Of a stretch of DNA of 64,000 bases, positions 46,788 through 59,163 are shown piece after piece. Under the pieces are notes generated by a model. The model had not been told where the DNA came from. It saw nothing but the letters and a program-made list of their open reading frames with translations, and searched no databases. The stretch is taken from assembly GCA_008477525.1 (NCBI GenBank), contig SPDT01000006.1, positions 3,313,501 through 3,377,500 on the forward strand. The letters run 5' to 3'. Numbering within the stretch: the first letter of the stretch is position 1; each line of letters begins with the position of its first letter. The translations under genes and the position numbers were made by a program. This stretch comes from Hypomyces perniciosus. Its lineage: Eukaryota; Ascomycota; Sordariomycetes; Hypocreales; Hypocreaceae.

Positions 46788-47912
46788 GGACCCCCGCTAA
46801 CTGTGCCAGCCATCGCTAATAATGCTGAAACCTTGGACGCGGAGTCCGTTTCCTTTAAAGAAAGTAGTAGCTTTTCCGATGCATTAAAAGATAACTAAGA
46901 CTTAAAAGATAAAAGAGTTTTAAGAGTTACTACTAAACCTAACTGGTAAGTAACCAAGGACAATAAAAAGGCTCTTTTAAAACTAGGCGAAAAAGGGCAA
47001 GCTATAATAGTAGCCTTTATAGTAGTAATAGGGAAAACCGCACTTTAGTGTTCCTAGGTCTAGTAAATTACAGCCTTAAATATATACTGCAGCTTAACTT
47101 TACCTAGGCTAATAGATAAATCGGCTTAAAATAATATCCGAGAATAAGTTTATACACCTATATAAATAATAGGATAACTGATATAAGATAAGCGGATAGC
47201 AGCTTAGAATGCCTGGCAATAAAGAGATTAATAAAAGGGGACTATTTAATTATAATAATTTTAATAAAAAGGGAATAATTTAATATAGATTAGATAGGGA
47301 GGAATTAGTAATATAAATGGCAGTAGTTTTGCTTTTAATTTTCTTTCCCTTTTTTTTTTTTTCTTTCTTTTAATAATACTCTTTCTACTACTTTCCTATA
47401 TTGTTTATATTTTCCTTAAATGTTATTATATTAGTATTAAGGGGATTAATAGGAAAAGCGTTTTATTGAGATTCGCTACTTTCGTTCGCGAATGCTTATA
47501 GGGAGGGTTTTATTAAGGGTAACTAATATACTTAATACACTAGCATTTTTTCTTATTAGCTTACCTAAGAAAGGTTAACTGCTTATTTAAGCAGCTACTG
47601 GATTAAGAAAGTATAGGAGTATAAAGATATATAGATAGACTTAGTTTAATAAACAATAACCTTTTTCCCCCTTTAATATATAACCCTACCTATAAGAATA
47701 TAGTCGCTAAGGCGTATAAAGGTAACTATTAGTTGCTTTTAGCTGCCGGCATCATGATTAAATAATCTGCAGTATCTTTTTAGCCTTTATATTACTTAAT
47801 TGCCGCTTTATGGTTTTGTCAGGAGCGCGGTTCCCGCGCTTAATACCAGTCATTGTATCTAGGTGTGTGTGTATGTTGTATATGTGTTTTGGAGTGCCAA
47901 TTCCCCCTCGAC
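46788..47912 (+). mobile_element. 5'-truncated Gypsy-E fragment inserted in Gypsy-E
   Basis: This matches 51330-53711 (3' internal part plus LTR) without the LINE. It begins abruptly at GGACCCCCGC and ends with the LTR terminus CCCCCTCGAC. It interrupts RT/RNase H sequence that is continuous in the copy at ~13790. There is no 5' LTR and no target duplication: left AACTGTA joins right AAACTATTAA exactly as in the empty site. Confidence 0.65.
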
Positions 47913-49949
47913 AAACTATTAATAAAGTTTAATCTTTTTTTAATTTAGTTGGCTACTATAGATACTGGATTAAATGTTTCGCGTAGATTATTAAGCCTTT
48001 AATGACCCTATTAAAGAAAAATGCCCTTTAAAAGTAAACTAAAAAATAATAGTAAGCTATAAATAAACTTAAAGAGTTTATTACTTCTGCTTTAATACTA
48101 GTAATATTAAATATAAGTAAAGGATATAAGGAGGTAATCTTTATAGTTAATGCTAATATAATAGGCTAAAGGGCTATTTTAATATAGATTATAGAAAGGA
48201 AAAGATAACTAATTTAATATAAAAGTAAATACTGGCTTCTATTAAAAATAAAGTATAATACTATAAAAAAAGAATATAAAGCTTTACTTTAAGCCTTTAA
48301 AAAGCTATATACTTATATCTATAGACTTTTATTTACACTAAAAACAGACACTAAAGTAATTATTAATTAAATAAACAGTAAAATTAATAATATCCTTAAC
48401 AGGTATATAACCTAATAGATTAATTATATCCTTTTTTTTAATTTTACTATTAAATATATCTATAGGAAAGAAAATATTATAGTAAATACTTTGTTTTATA
48501 AACCAGTAACTATTATAAATAAAGTTAAAGCTAAGAAAAAAGGGGATTTAAAAGATTTAATAAATATACACTTAAATATAATTTCGTTTATATTATTAAG
48601 GGAAAAGTATAGTAAAGAGTTTTAATAAATCGTGCAATACCTTTAAATAATATAGAGACTATTTAATCTTTTAGCTATAGATTTCCAGTAATTTAAGAAT
48701 AAAGTAAAAAGGTTTATTGTAAAAGATAAGAAATTATAAGCAAAACTAATAAAATACTGCTGCTAGCCTATACTTATCCTTAATAGCTTAACTTTAAAGA
48801 AAACAGCTGTTTAGCAGTACTATACTAAAATAGGCTATAAAGGCCGGGAGGTAACTTTCTAGTTTTTAAAGGAAAGATATTAATGGCTGTAAATATAAAA
48901 TAATATATACAAGGCAGTTATTTTATGCCCCTAGTATTAAGGCTTTAATCCGTACTGCCTTAAAGAGCCAGCTATTGCAATAAAACTAACCAGGCCTATA
49001 AAGAAGGTCTATTTTAATACCTAATATATCCTAAATAACTATAAATATATCTACCTATTTAAAGGAAAATATAACTTTTATAAATAAATAAAAGTAAAAC
49101 TTATATTTATTTTATTATTAGTAGTAATAATAAAGTTTATATTTAAATAGATATATTAATTAAATATAATAATTTAGGCTATTATAAATAAAGGACTAGA
49201 AATAAAAAAAATACTTTTAAAAGTATTAATTAATTTAGGAGTTAAGATTATTTAAATATCGGTATATAACCTTAAAGTTAATACTGCAGTAAAGGTTAGC
49301 TATTAGAGTTTAATATCAGTATTAATAAAGATAACTAGGCTTGATAAAAAGTAGTTCTAGAACTTAGATAAGGCGATTATAGCTGATAGATATATAGTGA
49401 AAAGCTTAATAGGGTACTCTGCATTTTACCTATTATTTAACTAAAAACCGATTTTTCCCCTTAAAGTAAAACTACCTACCTAGCAGCTAATTAACTAAAA
49501 TAAAGTCTATATAATAGAAAATTAATTAATAGTATATATCTATATATTTAAAAGAAAAGAGGAAGATATTAAAACAGCCTAGGAAAAAGTAATTGCGTTT
49601 CGTTAAATATTAGCTAAAAAGATAAATACCAATAATTAATATTTACTGCAAAAAGCAGCTAAACTACTTTTCCCTAGCGACCTTATTTTACTTTATAATA
49701 TAAAGCGCTAAAAGGACCTTTTAAGAGATGCAAAACTAAGGATATATTAGCTAGGCTTATTTAGGATTAAGTTTTAAATAGATATAATTAAAGCATATAA
49801 ACTAAAAACATTAAATAGGGTCCTGTTTAATAAAATTTACTTAGGTAAATATTTAAAAAAGTTTATAAAAGACAGATTTAGCTAATAAGTAGCTAAAGAT
49901 AATAAAGAGATTTTTATAGATTAGGACTTAGAGGCAGATAAAGACTTAT

Positions 49950-51590
49950 TTAAAGATAAAATAGTCGATAAAGTAATAATTAAAGTTATTAATAACTAAA
50001 AACTTAAAAAGCTTTACAGTAACTCTTTAACTATTAAAAGAATATATAGTTAATAAGATTAAATAGTCTAGCTAAGAACCAGGGTATATACTTATAAATT
50101 AAAGGAAGAAGAGATATTCCAACTAAAATGCAGTCCCTTATAACACTTTAAAGTAGCTATTCCTAAAATAAACCAAATAAATTAAAACAATTACCTTTAT
50201 ATAAAAAACGTATAAAGGAGGATAAGCAGTAATATTCTTAAAAAACAGCTGCTAAGTATTATTTTTAAAGGGGAAAAGATAGCTGCTAATTAAAGTCTAC
50301 TGCCCTACCTATAAAAAATATAACCTAGGTATACTATAAGGAAAAGAATTGTAAGATTAAATAATTCATTAACTATATTTCCTTATTAACTGTTTATTTC
50401 TTAATACTAAAAGCTAAAATAAACTTCTAAACCTGCTAAATCGCTTTACTCTCTGCCTTTTTATTTCCTTTAAAATAAAGAAAGTCCTTTATAAAATAAA
50501 GGGCTACTAAAAGATTAAAATAGCTAAAGACTACTAGCCTAATAAAAGTAAATATTTAATCTTTTTTAAGGAAAGTAGTAGCTATACCTTGGTTACTTTA
50601 TTAAGGCTAGTAACTAGGAAAATATCGCTAAATATAAAAAAAGGCCCTAGATTAAAGGCAATTTAAATAGTCCTTTTATTAAAAACCTAAAATAAAGATA
50701 TAGTTATAAAAAGGGAATAAAATATATTCCTTAATAGTTATAATAGTAATAGACTAAGTTTAAAGGTACCCCTAGCAGAATTAAAGATTGCGCTATCTAT
50801 AAAACAATATAAATAGGGCTTTAATACACTTTATTTACTTAAAAAGAGTATAAAAGAACTACCTATAAATATGCGAAATCTCTGCCAGGATATAGATAAG
50901 CTTAAGAAGCTTTCCTTTAATAGCGCATATAATATTTTAAAGATATAACTAAAAGCCTTTAAAAGTATAGTATTAAAAGTATTCCTTAAAGGTATAACCT
51001 TTTATAAATAATAAGAGCGATAAGGATAATATAAATAAAGGGGAGAAAGCAATCTTTAAATAAATTAGCAAATTTAATTAACTAATATTAATACTACCTA
51101 TAATCTAAACAGCAAAACACTTTTAGATTTAGATAGAGTTAAAATAAGGATACCGATTAAATAATACCTATTTACTAAAGCCTTATTTAAAGTAGACGGC
51201 TAAGCAGAGAGATAAAGCTAGGTTTAACCTTTCTAGGATAAAGAAATCTCGCCAAAGGTTTTCTTGCCTGCAATAAATGTATTGACAAGGTCGGCCACAT
51301 TAGGCAACTAATGACAGGCTTTTCTAGTGGGACCCCCGCCAACTGTGCCAGCTGTCGCTAATAATGCTAAAACCTCGGACATAGAGTTGGTTTCCTCTAA
51401 AAAAAGTAGTAGCTCTTTTAACGCGTTAAAAGACAACCAAGACTTAAAAGATAAAAGAGTCTTAAAAGTTACTACTGAACCTAACCAGCAAGTAACTAAA
51501 GACAATAAAAAGGCTCTTTTACAACTAGGCGAAAGAAGGCAAGCTATAACAGTAGCCTTTACAGCAGTAATAAGGAAAACCGCACCTTAG
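49950..51590 (+). other. Gypsy-E 3' accessory region
   Basis: Between the integrase end and the LTR-proximal part lies ~1.6 kb not expected in a standard Gypsy element. Near 51270-51350 one frame shows paired cysteines (CNKC..., NCASC). The next frame is open at 51327-51590, with a Ser-rich acidic/basic segment (SSKKSSSSFNALKDNQDLKD). These may be remnants of an extra Cys-motif ORF. No function can be assigned. Confidence 0.35.
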
Positions 51591-51613
51591 TGTTCCCAGG
51601 TTTAACGAATTAC

Positions 51614-52720
51614 AGGGCCCGACTCAGGTGCGCGGCAAGATTCGCGGGACTGGATCGGGACCACCCGATCAGTCAACGCATCGACAAGAAACTCCCTCCC
51701 CGGCTGCCACGAACCAGGCTTCAGCGCACCGCCGCCCTGGTTGGCAGGACCGTCAGACCCACGCTCTTCGCCAAAAAGTCCCCATACGTTCTCCCCGGTC
51801 CCGACCTGAGAGGCATGGGCAAACCAACTGCAGCAAGGAAACACCTGGAGATGGTCGAGTCTCTCCCCCCCCACTCAATCCTAGCCTACTCTGATGGGTC
51901 CCAAATCGGAGGGAACACGGGCTGGGGAGCGGTCGCTTACCACAGAGCAAGAGCAACCACAGACACCGGACGCCTCGACAACGCAGAGGTCTACGACGCG
52001 GAGGCACAGGCCGCCCTGAAGGCCATGGAGCTGGTGGCTAGGCGCGTAGAGGAAGACCGCACGATTCGAACAGCCTACCTCTTCCTGGACAACTCGTCGG
52101 TGGTCGACGGGCTGCTTGGCAAGCCCCCCCCTTCCATGCAAGGAGCGTACATACGCTTCCAGAAAATAGCACAGAGCATCTCGCCCTGCAGGACCTTCGT
52201 CTCGTGGGTTCCAGGACATGAGGACATCATGGGCAACGAACAAGCCGACCGTTTGGCTAAACGAGGCGCGGCCCTCCCCGCCGCGCCACAGAACTGGGCT
52301 ACGATCACGCGCATCAGAAGATGGACCAAGGAAGAAGTCGCGGAGGTAAGGGAACGAGACTGGCTCGGCAAGACCCCAGGGGGCTACGAACGATGGGGGC
52401 TCGGGGCCCCAGCTTCCCCCCCGGAACTCAAGCTCCCACGCCCCATCCTCCACAGGCTCCTGGCGGAAAGATCGGGACATGGGGACTTCCAAGAATACCA
52501 CGAACGCCTCGGGCACGACAGAGAGTCTGTCTGCAAGTGCGGCGAACCAAGGAGACAAGGCCACTTCGCGGAATGCAGAATGGTCAGGCCTTTCCTCCCA
52601 GACATCCCCCCAGGAGAGACCCCCCTCTCTTACCTACTCGGACCTACAGGAAGCAAGGCCTTCCAGAAACTAGTGGAGGAAGCGGACCCTTATGGCCCTC
52701 CCCCGGCGGAAACAGATTGA
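51614..52720 (+). CDS. LINE ORF2 C-terminal region: RNase H domain
   Basis: The frame is open across the whole LINE fragment to the TGA at 52718-52720. The upstream in-frame codons (from 51590) belong to the target DNA. After a linker (LDRDHPI) comes an RNase H domain with all five catalytic-type residues, numbered from 51590: D102 in AYSDGSQ, E138 in YDAEAQAAL, D167 in LFLDNSS, then H210 and D220 in WVPGHEDIMGNEQADRL. It ends with a Cys/His cluster, CKCGEPRRQGHFAEC. Tad1/jockey-type LINEs of fungi carry this arrangement after their RT. Endonuclease and RT are missing through 5' truncation, so the copy is dead, yet its reading frame is pristine. No start codon of its own is expected. Confidence 0.82.
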   Translation, partial: RARLRCAARFAGLDRDHPISQRIDKKLPPRLPRTRLQRTAALVGRTVRPTLFAKKSPYVLPGPDLRGMGKPTAARKHLEMVESLPPHSILAYSDGSQIGGNTGWGAVAYHRARATTDTGRLDNAEVYDAEAQAALKAMELVARRVEEDRTIRTAYLFLDNSSVVDGLLGKPPPSMQGAYIRFQKIAQSISPCRTFVSWVPGHEDIMGNEQADRLAKRGAALPAAPQNWATITRIRRWTKEEVAEVRERDWLGKTPGGYERWGLGAPASPPELKLPRPILHRLLAERSGHGDFQEYHERLGHDRESVCKCGEPRRQGHFAECRMVRPFLPDIPPGETPLSYLLGPTGSKAFQKLVEEADPYGPPPAETD

Positions 52721-52874
52721 CACCACCCAGATTGACCCTTTTTCCTTTGTAAATTGAAACTCAGCGAACAGCGGCGCAAGCCGCCGGCTCCTGACGTCCT
52801 ATTGCCCATAAGGGATTTGTGTAACTAGCTTACTTAGTGGACGTAAATAATAAAACAAACAAACAAACAAACAA
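51616..52874 (+). mobile_element. 5'-truncated LINE (non-LTR retrotransposon), not RIPed
   Basis: A GC-rich 1259-bp insert is flanked by a perfect 14-bp duplication (ttaacgaattacag at 51602-51615 and 52875-52888). It ends in a repeated AAAC tail typical of LINEs. The paralogous site at ~47060 lacks the insert. Only the 3' end of ORF2 is present. Confidence 0.9.
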
Positions 52875-53712
52875 TTAACGAATTACAGCCTTAGATATAT
52901 ATTATAGTTTAACGCTATTTAGGCTAATAGATAAATCGGCTTAAGACAATATTTGAGAATAAGTCTATATACCTATATAAATAACAGGATAATTAATATA
53001 AGATAAGTAAATAGCAGCTTAGAATACCTAGCAATAAAAAGATTAATAAAAGGGGATTATTTAATTATAATAATTCTGATAAGAGGGGAATAATTTAATA
53101 TAGATTAGATAGGAATTAGTAATATAAACGGTAATAGTTCTGCTTTTAATTTTCTTTCCCTTTTTCTTTTAATAATACTCTTTCTGCTATTTTCTTATAT
53201 TATTTACATTTTTTTTTAAATATTATTATACTAGTATTAAAAGGATTTAATAAAAAAAGCATTTTATTAAAATTCGCTACTTTTATTTATAAATACTTAT
53301 AGGGAGGGTTTTATTAGGGGTAACTAATATACTTAATACACTTGCTTTTTTTCTTTTAACTTACCTAAAAAAAGTTAATTGCTTATTTAAGCAGCTACTA
53401 AATTAAGAAAGTATAGGAGTATAAAAATATATAAATAGACCTAGTTTAATAAAGTGTAACCTTTTTCCCCCTTTAATATATAACCCTACCTATAAGAATA
53501 CAGCCGCTAAGGCGTATAAAGGTAACTGTTAATTGCTTTTAGCTACTAGCATTATAATCAAATGATCTGCAGTATCTTTTAGTCCCTATATTACTCAATC
53601 GCTGCTTTGTGGTTCTGTTAGGAGCGCGGTTCCCGCGCTCGATACCAGTCGTTGTGTGTGGGTATATATGTATTGTGTGTGTGTTTTGGAGTGCCAATTC
53701 CCCCTCGACAAA

Positions 53713-56700
53713 ATATATAAAGTCGCTTATAGATAAGAGTATTAATTTAGTGTTGCCTTAGGTTAAGGGATAAGGACTAGATATTATTTAATAGATAGCT
53801 TACCTATAGAGTATAATAGCTAGAGTTATAACTATTAATTTATAGGTTATATAGTAGACTACTGCAGGTTTGCTGCTAAAACTATAAGAGTCCTTGCGCT
53901 TAGCTGTCTTATAAGCTTAAAGAGATTACTTTATTTAGCAGAAAGTTTAAAGCCAGGGAGTAATTAATATATTTTATAGTAATAACTAGGTTATTAGTAA
54001 TAATTAACTAGTTTACTATTAAGGCAGAGTTTATATACTAATAAGTCTTTATATTAAAATTTTAATACTATTTTATAATAATTTAACTGCTAGATATTAA
54101 AAAGTTAATCATACTTTAAAATATATTATATTAACCTATTATTAGTAAAGTATAAAGCAAGATATTAAACGCTATATATTTATATATTATATTTATTAGA
54201 TAATAAAGGCGAGAATTTATTAACTTTATAGTGAATTTACTTTATTACCAATATTAGAAAGACTTTTTAAAGAAATTTCTATAGACTTTATTATAGATTT
54301 ACTGGAAATCTTAAACTATAAAGGCAAATACTTATATAATATAATTTTTATTATCGTTAATTAATATATAAAATATACCTTATATATACTTATAATAGTA
54401 TATATTATAAGCAGTAAAGTTACTGACCTTTTTATAAAATATATTTACTTAATTTTTAGAATACTATAAAGAATTATCTTAAATAGAGATTAATTATTTA
54501 AATTTAGATTTGGCGAAGTTTCTATTATTTATTTACTTATAAATAGCAATTTAGCACTACTTTTTACCTATAAACTAATAGTTAAACTAAATGGCAGAAT
54601 TAAGCTTTAAAATATTATTTATATTCTTTTTATAGTAAATAACAGGATAATTAGCTGTAAAAATTATCTTTTATTTAGTTTATATATAATTGTGTTAAAT
54701 ATTTTATAACTGGCTATTTACTAGCTTTTTTACTGCTTGGCTATAAGCCTAATACTCTAGGTTATAATAGATTAATTTACTATAGATATTATATTAATAT
54801 TATTATAAAGGTAAAAGAGCTTTAAGCTACCTATAAAATAGCTGAATAAATATTATACTAAAGCTAAAAAGAATATAAAAAGTAGTATAATATTTATTAA
54901 CTTAAGAAGAAATTTGCTATAAGCAATTAAGTATTACTTTCTATAAAATACCTAAAACTCTAGTAATTTAATAAAAAACTTGCTAAAAAGTATATTGATT
55001 TTTACTAGATTAAACGCTAAATTAGAATAAGTAGATAAGTATATTAAATTTATTTTTTATCTTTTATAAAAATTTATAATATTTTTAATATTATAAATCT
55101 TAAGCTATATTATAGCTGTAAAGGAGAACCTTTTAAGCTAATAGATTACCCTTTTAGCGCTACAGAGATATTTAAAGTTAAGAAAATTATTAATTATAAG
55201 TATAAAAGGATATAATACTTATATTTAATTAAATAGTAAAATTACTTAAAAATTAATTATATTTAATAAAAGAAAAGTAATTTTATTAATATTAAGTTAA
55301 TTCAAAAATATAAGTAGTAATTTACTAGTAAATAACTAGCTATTACTATTAAATATTATAAAGTTAAAAGGAGTAGGGTATTATATAGTTTTAATTAATT
55401 AATTGAAAATAGAAAACAAACTTGCAATAGCGTATATCTTGCAGTAAATAAGCGGCAATACTATTACTAAATAATAGCTAATTTTCTTTATCTTTAAATA
55501 GCACTTTATTGCAATCTTTTATAATAGTAAGATATATTTAAGGAAATATAGGAATTTTAGTATACTGGTATATTATATAGTAATTAATAGGGAACTGCTA
55601 TTATAAATAAAGAAATATATACTGGAATAAAAGTATATATAATAGCAGTAATAGTAGCGAGAGAGTTTGCCTGATTAAGAGTAACTTAAAGGTCTAAGCG
55701 CTTTAAATTTTAGCGGCGATACTGCTTATTTATTACAGACTCTTTCTCTTTTCGCTTTTTAACTAGGCTTAACTTTTATTGCATTAATATAAGGTTGTTT
55801 TTATATTAGACTTATAGTAGTACTATTATAGACTAGGTGTTTATTAGCTGCTATTATATAATAAAAAAGTACTATTAAAGCATTTACTTTATTGATAAGG
55901 GACTTTTAAAAACATTAAACTAATACTTTAGCGGCATTAATAAATTAATAGGCAATTAGATTATATAATTTATTATTTAAAAAATAATAAAAATATTTCT
56001 TTAAAGCAGTTAATATAATATAAATTAATATAAAAAGATTTGCTTTTTAATTATATAAAACTTATATTTATTATTATAGTATTAAAAAGGTTTTTTTTTA
56101 ACTTTGCATTTTATTTAATTAAAAGGTTAAGATAATAATAGTATAAGGCAGGGCGTTTATAGTAAGTTAATAGTAGCTTATAGTTGTATCTATATAAGAA
56201 TACCTACTAGGTTAAATTGCTAGCGGCTTTATAGCATTTTGCTGGCAAAAGTATAGTAATTTTAAGGGGAGGGTATTTTAATAGAGATGCAATTAAAATA
56301 ATATTAGCTGCAAGTAAAGACAGGCTTGCTATAATAAGGTTCTTAGATACTGCAAGATCGCTATTATTTTCTAAAACCGGGCTATAAGTATATTAAATAG
56401 GAAGTTATAGTAAAGAATTAGCTATAAAAACTTATGAAGCAGTGATATTTATTGTAAAAGGAAGAAGAGAATTTATAGTAATAGGCTAAATTAAAAGAAA
56501 AGAATTATTATTATATAATAAGTTAACTGGTAATAAAAAGTAAAAGGAAGGAATATTTATAAAGAAAGCGCCTATAAAGAGAGAAAAGGTAAAAGAAAAG
56601 GAGAAATAAAAAGGAAAAAAAAAAGTAAATAGGAATTAAAGTTATAAAAAAAAGAAAAGTAAAGTAAAAATATATATAGTGCACTTATATATAATAATAA

Positions 56701-57008
56701 ATTAAAAGAAGAAAAATAAAGTAAATTATTTATATATTAATAGTAAAAGGTTAACTTATTATATAAGATTTCTCTATTACCCTTTAAGTTTAATTATATA
56801 AAAGTATACTTTTAAATTATAAAGTTAGAAACTTTTTAAATTATTAAATATATATTAAAGTATTTAAGTCTAGGGATTAAAAAAGTATTTATATAGGAAA
56901 TAGTTATTGTTTTGTATAGTAATAGAGTATTAAAAGCTGGAAAAAAGCTGGTTAGATATAGGGTCCTTGCTGGCATTAAGGTTAATACTATAAAAGGGGG
57001 GGGCAGCC
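53713..57008 (+). mobile_element. Gypsy-D pol, 3' half
   Basis: This is the continuation of Gypsy-D after the nested Gypsy-E. Integrase core relics lie near 54240-54600, followed by a chromodomain (ATEIFKVKKIINYKYK...) at ~55165-55335. About 1.6 kb of AT-rich sequence with charged-residue codons (~56400-56640) follows, up to the polypurine tract at ~56991-57008. RIP stops are throughout. Confidence 0.7.
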
Positions 57009-57270
57009 TATTAAGAGACTAGAAGCTCTAGAGCTCTTGTAGTATTATATAGGCCGGAATATATATATAAAAGTTACTGTAGTCCCTAAAGATATAGAAC
57101 TTCAGAGACTAGTAAACTACTACTGCTATACCTAACTACTAGTTTCTGGCTTATTACCTGCTTATTAGCACCTATCTCTCCTTTAAATAACTGCTTTTTA
57201 ACCTCCTCTACTTTTCCCTAGGGTCGCAGCCCTTTGCTTAATCCGTCTGCCTTAAAGAGGGTCTCTGACA
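57009..57270 (+). repeat. Gypsy-D 3' LTR
   Basis: This 262-bp LTR is RIPed, unlike its 5' partner. It is followed by gataa and then the rest of repeat X. Confidence 0.8.
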
Positions 57271-57275
57271 GATAA

Positions 57276-57355
57276 ACAGAGATGGAATTTAGGTGCTATT
57301 TGATCCTTATAAAGTAAAATAACTGCTAACTATATAATACTAATATATGCGACAG
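57276..57355 (+). repeat. LTR-like repeat X, right part
   Basis: This matches 15719-15797 and completes the X copy begun at 35543. The joined length is 273 bp against 272 for the intact copy. Confidence 0.7.
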
Positions 57356-59163
57356 TTATAAGCCCGGATATATATATAAAGGCTACTATAAATATAAAAA
57401 ATAAATGTTTTCCCTTATTTTTAAAAATATTAAAAGTGATTAAAATAACCTTTATTATTTAAAACTTTAGATATATAACCTACCTTTTTATAATATAATA
57501 TAGCAGTATAACCGCAGCTATAATACCTAAAAAATCAGCATTATCTTTAACAGTAAAGAGGACTAGGATAATTAGCTAATTAGTATTGAAAATAATATAC
57601 TATTTATACTATAAAAGGCTATTAATTTATTTAATTAAACTATAATATTAATAAATAAACTAGCTAAACCTAATATATTAAATTTTAATAATAGTCTTAA
57701 CGCCTATATAGCTTTAAAACTAATAAAATATATAGGCTATAATTAAGCTATTATTATATAAAAAGAGATAAATAAAAAGTATGAGAAATAGACTTGCAAT
57801 ATAGATAAAGCTTATACCTTTATTTATAATTATATCTCGCTAACCTTTTAATACTACCTTTAAAGAAAGAATCTATTTACTTAATAAATAGATTACCTAT
57901 AAGGTCACTGCGAGCCGGGAGAAAGGTTTATACTAAATTAAATAAAATCTTAATATTAATTAGTTTTGCAGTTATTTAAAGGCAATAAAAGTTTAGCTAC
58001 CTAGCTAAAGAACTAAAAGATAGTGGCTAGTAAAGGAGCTAAATATAGTCTCTTTAAGCTTTAAGGAGGTTATTAGTTATTTAATTTTATAAAAGTAAAG
58101 GGAATAGTAGTAGGTACTCCCTTTAAAAAAGGGTTAAAGAGTAAGGGATTAATATCCTAAAAGTTAAGGATTATTTAATCTATTAAATCTAACTCTATTT
58201 CTCCCTTTAATTCCTTATTATCCTAACCTATAATAAGCGTTAGGATTTAAAGCTTAGGAATCTTATCTTTATATAGCTTTATAATTAATAATTTAAAGAC
58301 TATATATTTAAATAAAATATAAATAAAATAGGTATTATTACTTAAAACTGCTAGTAGTCTTTTAATTTTAATCTTAAAGGCTAATTTATAGCCTTTAGCC
58401 TTTTATTCTTATAAAACAAATACTTTATAATAAAAGCCAATAATCCTATATCTTTATAAATTAAGTTTATAATCTTTATTAAAGGTTAAGTTTTTATATA
58501 GTTTTTAATAAAGGGTAAAGTCCCTATTAATAATAGCTATATACTTAATTAATTTAAAAACTATAGTAATAATAAAATTCTAGAAATATAGTAGTCAGTT
58601 AACTGCTATAATAGTAGCCTAAAGCCTATTTAATAAAACTTGAATAAAGTATTTTATTAAACTATTCTATTTATAAATATAAAGGCTATTATAAGAATAT
58701 ATAATTCCTAAATAAAAGAATTAAATCTAAAGTTTTTAATTAATTTCCTTTCCTTTATTATAATAAAATTCCTTAAAGTACTGGTTATATTAAATTTTAA
58801 GGGTATTTATAAATATAATAGGTATAGCTTAACTGGAAAGTATACAGTTAAGGCACCTCTATATTATTTATTTATAGTTAAAGGAAGGAAGCTTTATATT
58901 AATTATATATATATTATATAGTTATATATATAGGGTTATAGCTAAGGTGGTTTCTTAATTAGGCAAGTGGTTTAGTATTAGTTATATTTCCGGATTTGGC
59001 GTAGTTATAATTCTAGGAGATATAGCCTAGCCTATAATATTACCCCCCTTTTTTATAGTAGCTTTCTCTTTAAACGCTATTACTTTACTGGTATATAGCT
59101 ATTAAATGGCCTATTGTTAAATTTAATTAGGCTATATTTAGATATATAGTTGTTAAGGGCTGC
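57356..59163. other. RIPed DNA of unknown origin
   Basis: This is AT-rich with stops in all frames. I cannot match it to the other elements in the window. It may be the body of the element that owns repeat X. Confidence 0.4.

Larger units (their letters stand above)
41067..53711 (+). mobile_element. Gypsy-E, long retrotransposon nested in Gypsy-D
   Basis: The LTRs are 402 bp (41067-41468 and 53310-53711). Their ends read TTTGTTGGGGG...CCCCCTTAATAA on the left copy and TTTATTAGGGG...CCCCCTCGACAA on the right. The ancestral ends are therefore complementary, TTTGTCGGGGG...CCCCCTCGACAA. The flanks are aatat at 41062-41066 and 53712-53716. Inside: a gag-like region from ~42900; RT with LLIGAINSVAQFQ and FLDN (from FLDD) at ~46430-46545; a connection/RNase H part resuming at 47913; and integrase up to ~49950 with a GPY/F-like stretch near 49748. 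About 1.6 kb of unassigned sequence precedes the 3' LTR region. Removing the two nested inserts leaves about 10.2 kb, long for Gypsy elements. It is inactive through stops. Confidence 0.75.
35736..57270 (+). mobile_element. Gypsy-D, full-length retrotransposon split by nested insertions
   Basis: The LTRs are 262 bp (35736-35997 and 57009-57270), beginning TGTCAGGAGAC (RIPed to TATTAAGAGAC on the right) and ending CTCTGACA. The flanks gatga (35731-35735) and gataa (57271-57275) form the TSD, differing by one RIP-type transition. A polypurine tract AAAAGGGGGGGG lies just before the right LTR. RT relics are at ~39740-40200, with PASAPVLFILKKGNK, RALLLLISKIFNRL and a YLDD box read as IYINNILIYS. 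Pol is interrupted at 41067-53711 by Gypsy-E and resumes with integrase (RPFKEISIDFII near 54270). A chromodomain follows at ~55165-55335. Subtracting the nested elements leaves about 7.1 kb, normal for a chromovirus. It is inactive. Confidence 0.8.

Noticed and set aside
51881..52564. A 227-codon minus-strand ORF inside the LINE
   Set aside because: It is a shadow of the GC-rich RNase H frame on the opposite strand and has no recognisable domain.
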